Shown here: piece by piece, positions 61,601 to 64,000 of the stretch | Layout: the number at the start of each line of letters is the position of its first letter | Position numbering within the stretch: position 1 is the first letter of the stretch | Assembly: GCF_007997215.1 (NCBI RefSeq) | Contig: NZ_VORW01000021.1 | Location: forward strand, 17,654 to 81,653 | Reading direction: 5' to 3' | Origin: Algoriphagus aquimarinus | GTDB taxonomy: Bacteria; Bacteroidota; Bacteroidia; Cytophagales; Cyclobacteriaceae | DNA length: 64,000 nt | Translations under genes and position numbers: made by a program | Notes under the pieces: model-generated | What the model was told of the DNA's origin: nothing | The model's input: only the letters and a program-made list of their open reading frames with translations | Databases searched by the model: none

Positions 61601-62549
61601 CACAGGTTCGGAATCCATTTGTGTTGGAGCAAAGCAAACGCTTACACTAAAGTCGGAAGCTTCATTTGATGTAGTGAAATGGAGAAAGAACGGAACTGAC
61701 ATTAGCGGAGCAACCGGAAAAACCCTTGAAATTGAAAGTGCAGGGACCTATCAGGCTATTGTTAGAACTGCAGGTGGATGTCTTGTTGAAACAGCAAATT
61801 TCATTGTAAAAGAAAGCGCCACTGCAGCAGTTTCAATTAGTGGTCCTGCTTCTATCTGCGCCGGCGATAATCAGGTGTTGACATTGGCCTCGGAAGCTGA
61901 TTTTGAAGTGGTAAGATGGAGAAGAAACGGAACTGAGATTACGGGAGCTACAGCGAAAACACTTGAAATAAAGGAGGGTGGAAGTTACCATGCTATTGTT
62001 CGATTAGCAGGTGGTTGCCTTGTTGAAACTGAGAAATTTGTTGTGGAATCAGCGGCTAAACCTAGTGGTGAGATCATAGTGGATGGAAATGTCCTGAAAG
62101 CCCCAGAAGGTAATTACACTTATCAATGGTTTAGAAATGGTGAAAAGCTAACAGGAGACACGAAGCAGAAACTGACTGTAAACCAGATGGGGGAATTTAC
62201 CGTGGAGTTGACCAATGAGGCTGGCTGCACGACCCGACTAGCGGCGGTAACTATGACTATTTCAGGCATATTCAATCCAGGGATCTTAGTGTCAGAGGAA
62301 CTGAAAATCTATCCAAATCCAGCTTCCACCCAAGTTGAAATCCAAGCCTTGGGAGATTTGCAATTTGCAGAGAATTCGATGAGGATTTATGATCAAAATG
62401 GCAAGGAAGTCAGTTCCAGTGTGGAGGTGATTCGTCAGAGTCCAAGTTCGGTTACCCTGGCTATTTCTCGATTAGCTGCAGGAACTTATGTGATTATGGT
62501 GGAAAGTCAGGATAGCAGAGTTTTCGTGGGGAAGTTGATTAAGCAGTAG
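58620..62549 (+). CDS. T9SS-secreted metallophosphoesterase-like protein with five Ig-like repeats
   Basis: A 1309-residue secreted protein from ATG 58620 (an in-frame TTG lies 6 bp upstream). Parts: signal peptide (about 1-20); a fibronectin-like N-domain (about 28-140); a calcineurin-like phosphoesterase domain (about 146-480); two HYR/Ig-like domains (about 620-750); five 79-residue repeats (754-1148); a degenerate sixth (about 1149-1218); and a C-terminal type A sorting domain (about 1225-1309, SEELKIYPNPASTQVEIQ). Metal-site motifs are changed: DSE (153-155) for DxH, GD (228-229) kept, GNWE (265-268) for GNHE, YHH (406-408) kept, GHDE (451-454) for GHxH. Activity is therefore uncertain. 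T9SS would place it on the surface or outside. Single-gene unit. Confidence 0.85.
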   Translation: MKKHILFVVGLLIFIVFASLKISEVNPFRIYPYLQVYGQGKIQLTWFSSSQTASSIKLTNASGSVIYEGEIVAESVPEIYYTTPEKNQVLEGLEQGSWLGSDQVFRYRYPVDLPADTKVNYVVTLGGINYSGDFTMPTSKSSWEKIRFIALADSETDPRGRVTNRAWYPGNPLIRPITTVPALWKEKFGSTVEQGLELPNYLLTEEKGYTENLKIINSRDPDFIIMPGDLVQGAGYQPGWDEFFRQNAGVIGTGLSSYAIIPALGNWEAYGGINGGYGTNEKGDFVPVLGRKRFHAYFETPTEDPLQKHRQSYYRVDYGPVTILTLDSSNGTPDQTAADFDGQPKLTGKQYTLPGTDTQENYTQAQYNAAGGNDLSSFGPGSDQYIWLEENLKNASENGQLIFVQYHHIAFSSGEHGVPLNHELSIGQVGTPMRVINPMLEKYGVIAVFAGHDEIFERSFVDEDSDGKGVMYYDVGVAGDGLRGEKRDWLGNPFNTLDYNPYRKWSADQSSLEQWDTSGANPVLIDGGKHYGHLEVNLEKSVEGDQEFALINFTPVYSFPVVDQNYNLQKVERRVYKDEVSLKIPLRKTDAKPVVKDRVELELNNEGKVTLKLEQVFTNWPISSIYTVTLSKSEFSCENLGAQVVIVTIKDDKGNTWEEKIEVVVQDKIAPVIETKNLVVELDLTIGQKELIPEDFIQSITDNCAVKEVTLNKTKVTCEDVGKEIVVELRAVDFSGNVTEKNALVIVKSFTSSPVTITGSESICVGTKQTLTLKSEAAFEVVRWRKNGTEILGATGKTLEIEGAGTYKAVIRYAGACLFETEEFIVKAANSTPITIAGSESICGGTAQTLTLKSEAAFEVVKWRRNGTEIAGATGKTLEIEGAGTYQAIVRNAGGCLVETTDFIVKAANATPVTITGSESICIGAKQTLTLKSEASFDVVKWRKNGTEIIGATGNTLEIESAGTYQAIVKNAGGCLVETADFIVKAANATPVTITGSESICVGAKQTLTLKSEASFDVVKWRKNGTDISGATGKTLEIESAGTYQAIVRTAGGCLVETANFIVKESATAAVSISGPASICAGDNQVLTLASEADFEVVRWRRNGTEITGATAKTLEIKEGGSYHAIVRLAGGCLVETEKFVVESAAKPSGEIIVDGNVLKAPEGNYTYQWFRNGEKLTGDTKQKLTVNQMGEFTVELTNEAGCTTRLAAVTMTISGIFNPGILVSEELKIYPNPASTQVEIQALGDLQFAENSMRIYDQNGKEVSSSVEVIRQSPSSVTLAISRLAAGTYVIMVESQDSRVFVGKLIKQ
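60879..62063 (+). repeat. Five tandem 237-bp (79-residue) Ig-like repeats
   Basis: Units start at 60879, 61116, 61353, 61590 and 61827. Each encodes ITGSESIC...QTLTLKSEA.F.VVRWRKNGTEI...TLEIE..GTY.AIVR.AGGCLVET..FIVK. Units 3 and 4 are nearly identical in DNA. Unit 5 is the most diverged. Two cysteines per unit (position 11 and position 74) suggest one disulfide each. Confidence 0.95.
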
Positions 62550-62567
62550 GAATTGAAATAATCCAGA

Positions 62568-62594
62568 TGAAAAAAAGGCTGTTTCTAAAGCCTT
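62568..62594 (-). terminator. Terminator of the serine hydrolase gene at 62677
   Basis: A 6-bp stem AAGGCT (62575-62580) with AGCCTT (62589-62594). On the minus strand it is followed by a T run (A-run at 62570-62576). It lies 80 bp past the stop codon; the repeat at 62599 lies between. Confidence 0.6.
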
Positions 62595-62598
62595 GCAT

Positions 62599-62667
62599 TG
62601 TCAGACTGAGCACTTGAGAGACGAGAGTCTCGAAATCGAAAGGTCCTCGACTCCGCTCGGACTGACG
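62599..62667. repeat. TGTCAGACTGAGC-family palindromic repeat, copy C
   Basis: TGTCAGACTGAGC (62599-62611) and GCTCGGACTGACG (62655-62667) form inverted arms matching at 11 of 13 positions. Between lie the self-complementary CGAGAGTCTCG and TCCTCGACTCCG. The layout relates it to copies at 6223, 56077 and 56294. Confidence 0.6.
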
Positions 62668-62676
62668 CTGTGTTTC

Positions 62677-63732
62677 TTACTCCTCTCTATCACGCCTCAC
62701 AATCTTCACGACACGGTTATAGATGATTTCTGCTAAGCCCCAGTCGTAGCCATCAAAGTTGGTGGTATTGTTAAATTGAATTACCACTGTGTCAATGTCT
62801 TTGTGGTACTTGGCGATACTCTGATAGCCTGGTAGCAGTCCTGTGTGCTCGTACACGTAAATGGAAGAATAGATTTCCTGTTCGCCTTCATTGAATACGG
62901 AACCATCGTTTAATGCCCGAAGGAATATGCCTACATCTTCTGCCGTAGCCACCATAGATCCGGCTGGGTTGATGAAATTATTATTCTTCATGTCCTCGTC
63001 ATAACCCACGTAATACCCGCTCATTACGGCGTCTTTATCATCCACTTCACTTAGCAAACTGTAGGTATTGTTCAGCTTAAGTGGGATCAAAATCTCCTCC
63101 TTGATATATTGGTGATGGCTATATCCCAGCGTTTCATCAAGGATCTCGCCTATTAACAAGTAATTCGTGTTTGAATAACCATAGCTTTTATCAGGCGAAA
63201 AATCAGCAGGCTTATCCAGCACCAATTCAAGATTATCACTATTGGCTTGAGGTGGATCTTCCCAGTAGTTAGGTGTACGGGTAAAATCTGGAATCCCAGA
63301 TCGATGCTGAACCAGCATTCTCAAGGTGATTTTATCCGCATTTTCTATTCTTCCTTCCAACTCAGGAAAAAACTCAGCGACTGTCCTGTCTAAAGACAAA
63401 CGTCCTTCTTTGACCAGTTTAGCGACAGCCACAGCGACATATAACTTGCTAATACTGGCGATCTTAAATAAGGCTTGTGGATAGGCAGGTATTTTCTTCT
63501 CCCGATCATGCCAGCCTGCGGCATAAAACTCCGGCGGCTTCCCGCCTTGATCCACGTAAACAATCATTCCATCAAACCCATGTGAAATGCCTTCTTCCAA
63601 CTGCTCCTGAACCGTATCCGGTAGGGGAGTAATCCAAGCCTTCACTAAAACCCAAGGAACAAAATACAACGAACCTATGCTTGCAAGAATAAATAGGATT
63701 CGGAGGGTTTGTTTGATTTTGGGGTTGGGCAT
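62677..63732 (-). CDS. Serine hydrolase, beta-lactamase/DD-peptidase fold
   Basis: 351 residues with an N-terminal membrane anchor or signal (about 10-32). All three active-site motifs are canonical: SISK (93-96), YSN (186-188) and HTG (296-298). LVQHRSGIPDFTRTPNYW is typical of the D-alanyl-D-alanine carboxypeptidase/esterase subgroup. Periplasmic face expected; substrate unknown. Compared with the other serine hydrolase at 19135, whose second motif is YAD, this one keeps the usual residues. A group II intron begins about 145 bp upstream on the opposite strand. Confidence 0.88.
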   Translation of the reverse strand: MPNPKIKQTLRILFILASIGSLYFVPWVLVKAWITPLPDTVQEQLEEGISHGFDGMIVYVDQGGKPPEFYAAGWHDREKKIPAYPQALFKIASISKLYVAVAVAKLVKEGRLSLDRTVAEFFPELEGRIENADKITLRMLVQHRSGIPDFTRTPNYWEDPPQANSDNLELVLDKPADFSPDKSYGYSNTNYLLIGEILDETLGYSHHQYIKEEILIPLKLNNTYSLLSEVDDKDAVMSGYYVGYDEDMKNNNFINPAGSMVATAEDVGIFLRALNDGSVFNEGEQEIYSSIYVYEHTGLLPGYQSIAKYHKDIDTVVIQFNNTTNFDGYDWGLAEIIYNRVVKIVRRDREE

Positions 63733-63876
63733 AGTGTTTTGGAAGGATATGCTAACGTTCCTGGCTATGGCTAGTGCGGCATTCTGGAACCGAATCTTTC
63801 CTCGCCAAGAGGATGTTTATTTAAACTGCAAAATATCATTTTTTAGTTTCAAAGCCGCATTAGCTATAGCCGCTGT

Positions 63877-64000
63877 GTGTGCCTTGAATGGTGAATATAG
63901 ACCAAAAAGATGGTCGTTCCAACGGGTGAAAGTCCCTTAAGCGCGGGAGTCGTTACCCGAAGCCAAGCAAGTGGCAAGGTGGTTTACCGCGAGGTATGCA
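63877..64000 (+). mobile_element. 5' end of a group II intron (truncated by the window edge)
   Basis: Begins with the group II 5' consensus GTGTG (GTGTGCC at 63877; GTGTG at 63875 is also possible). It is followed by ordered hairpins typical of domain I: GACC...GGTC (around 63900-63916), AACGGGTGAAAGTCCCTT (63919-63936) and CGGGAGTCGTTACCCG (63942-63957), then GAAGCCAAGCAAGTGGCAAG. The GGGTGAAAGTCCC motif is very common near the start of bacterial group II introns. The reverse transcriptase/maturase gene and the 3' end would lie beyond the window. The insertion sits upstream of the serine hydrolase. Confidence 0.78.

Noticed and set aside
60879..62063. Tandem repeats that could suggest a CRISPR-like or satellite array
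   Set aside because: The repeats are 237 bp, in frame and encode Ig-like domains with conserved cysteines inside a larger gene.
63677..63940. 87-codon plus-strand open frame at the right edge
   Set aside because: It runs from the antisense of the serine hydrolase signal region through the gap into the group II intron, so it crosses unrelated sequence types.

Overview
The window is a moderately AT-rich chromosomal segment from a member of the Bacteroidota, most likely the order Cytophagales (Algoriphagus/Cyclobacteriaceae-like). The evidence is a type IX secretion (T9SS) C-terminal sorting domain, a TonB-dependent receptor with an N-terminal carboxypeptidase-regulatory domain, a 7TMR-DISM hybrid histidine kinase, DUF2911, DUF1080, DUF1573 and DUF5996 proteins, a DEAD-box helicase with an RG-rich tail, and TAnnTTTG-type promoters. 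The genus is inference.

Layout. 1-6.4 kb: 5' end of rsmE, the cold-shock-type helicase deaD with its own promoter and terminator, a DUF2911 protein, a GhrA-like 2-hydroxyacid dehydrogenase with a universal stress protein, and a TPR protein. 6.4-17.2 kb: holA, then a tightly packed envelope operon (large TPR protein, outer-membrane beta-barrel, SPOR protein, ExbB, ExbD, TonB-like protein) that runs into folC and trmB. 17.4-23.9 kb: a sirtuin, DUF5996, and a compact group of serine hydrolase, YfcC-type transporter, aldo/keto reductase and MFS transporter. 24.1-31.2 kb: an exported protein of unknown function, a Tat-exported aminotransferase, an acetyltransferase, a two-gene unit of unknown function (a protein with a 29-residue helical repeat and an HExxH site, plus a C25/caspase-like putative cysteine peptidase), and an Nramp-family protein lacking the usual metal ligands. 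31.3-37.2 kb: alpha/beta hydrolase, rmuC, trkA-trkH potassium uptake, and a small lipoprotein. 37.2-44.7 kb: a TonB-dependent receptor with partner lipoprotein, an exonuclease/GIY-YIG fusion, a YpfJ-type metallopeptidase, a DUF1080 protein and SixA. 44.8-48.7 kb: topA followed by a tandem duplication that made a small chimeric gene. 48.7-64 kb: hybrid histidine kinase, 3-hydroxyacyl-CoA dehydrogenase and SDR, quinone-oxidoreductase-like protein, fabF, trpS, DUF1573 protein, a 1309-residue T9SS-secreted phosphoesterase-like protein with five near-identical Ig-like repeats, a second serine hydrolase, and the 5' end of a group II intron cut by the window edge.

Most genes are housekeeping or envelope functions. 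The points most worth a second look are: (1) the operon at 26.8-29.8 kb, whose two leaderless proteins look like a putative protease and a long amphipathic-helix protein; (2) the 334-bp tandem duplication across the topA 3' end; (3) the ligand-less Nramp; (4) two families of dispersed intergenic palindromic repeats. No tRNA, rRNA or CRISPR array was seen. Two gaps over 400 bp (43769-44242 and 56002-56357) hold no convincing gene; the second is filled with palindromic repeats.
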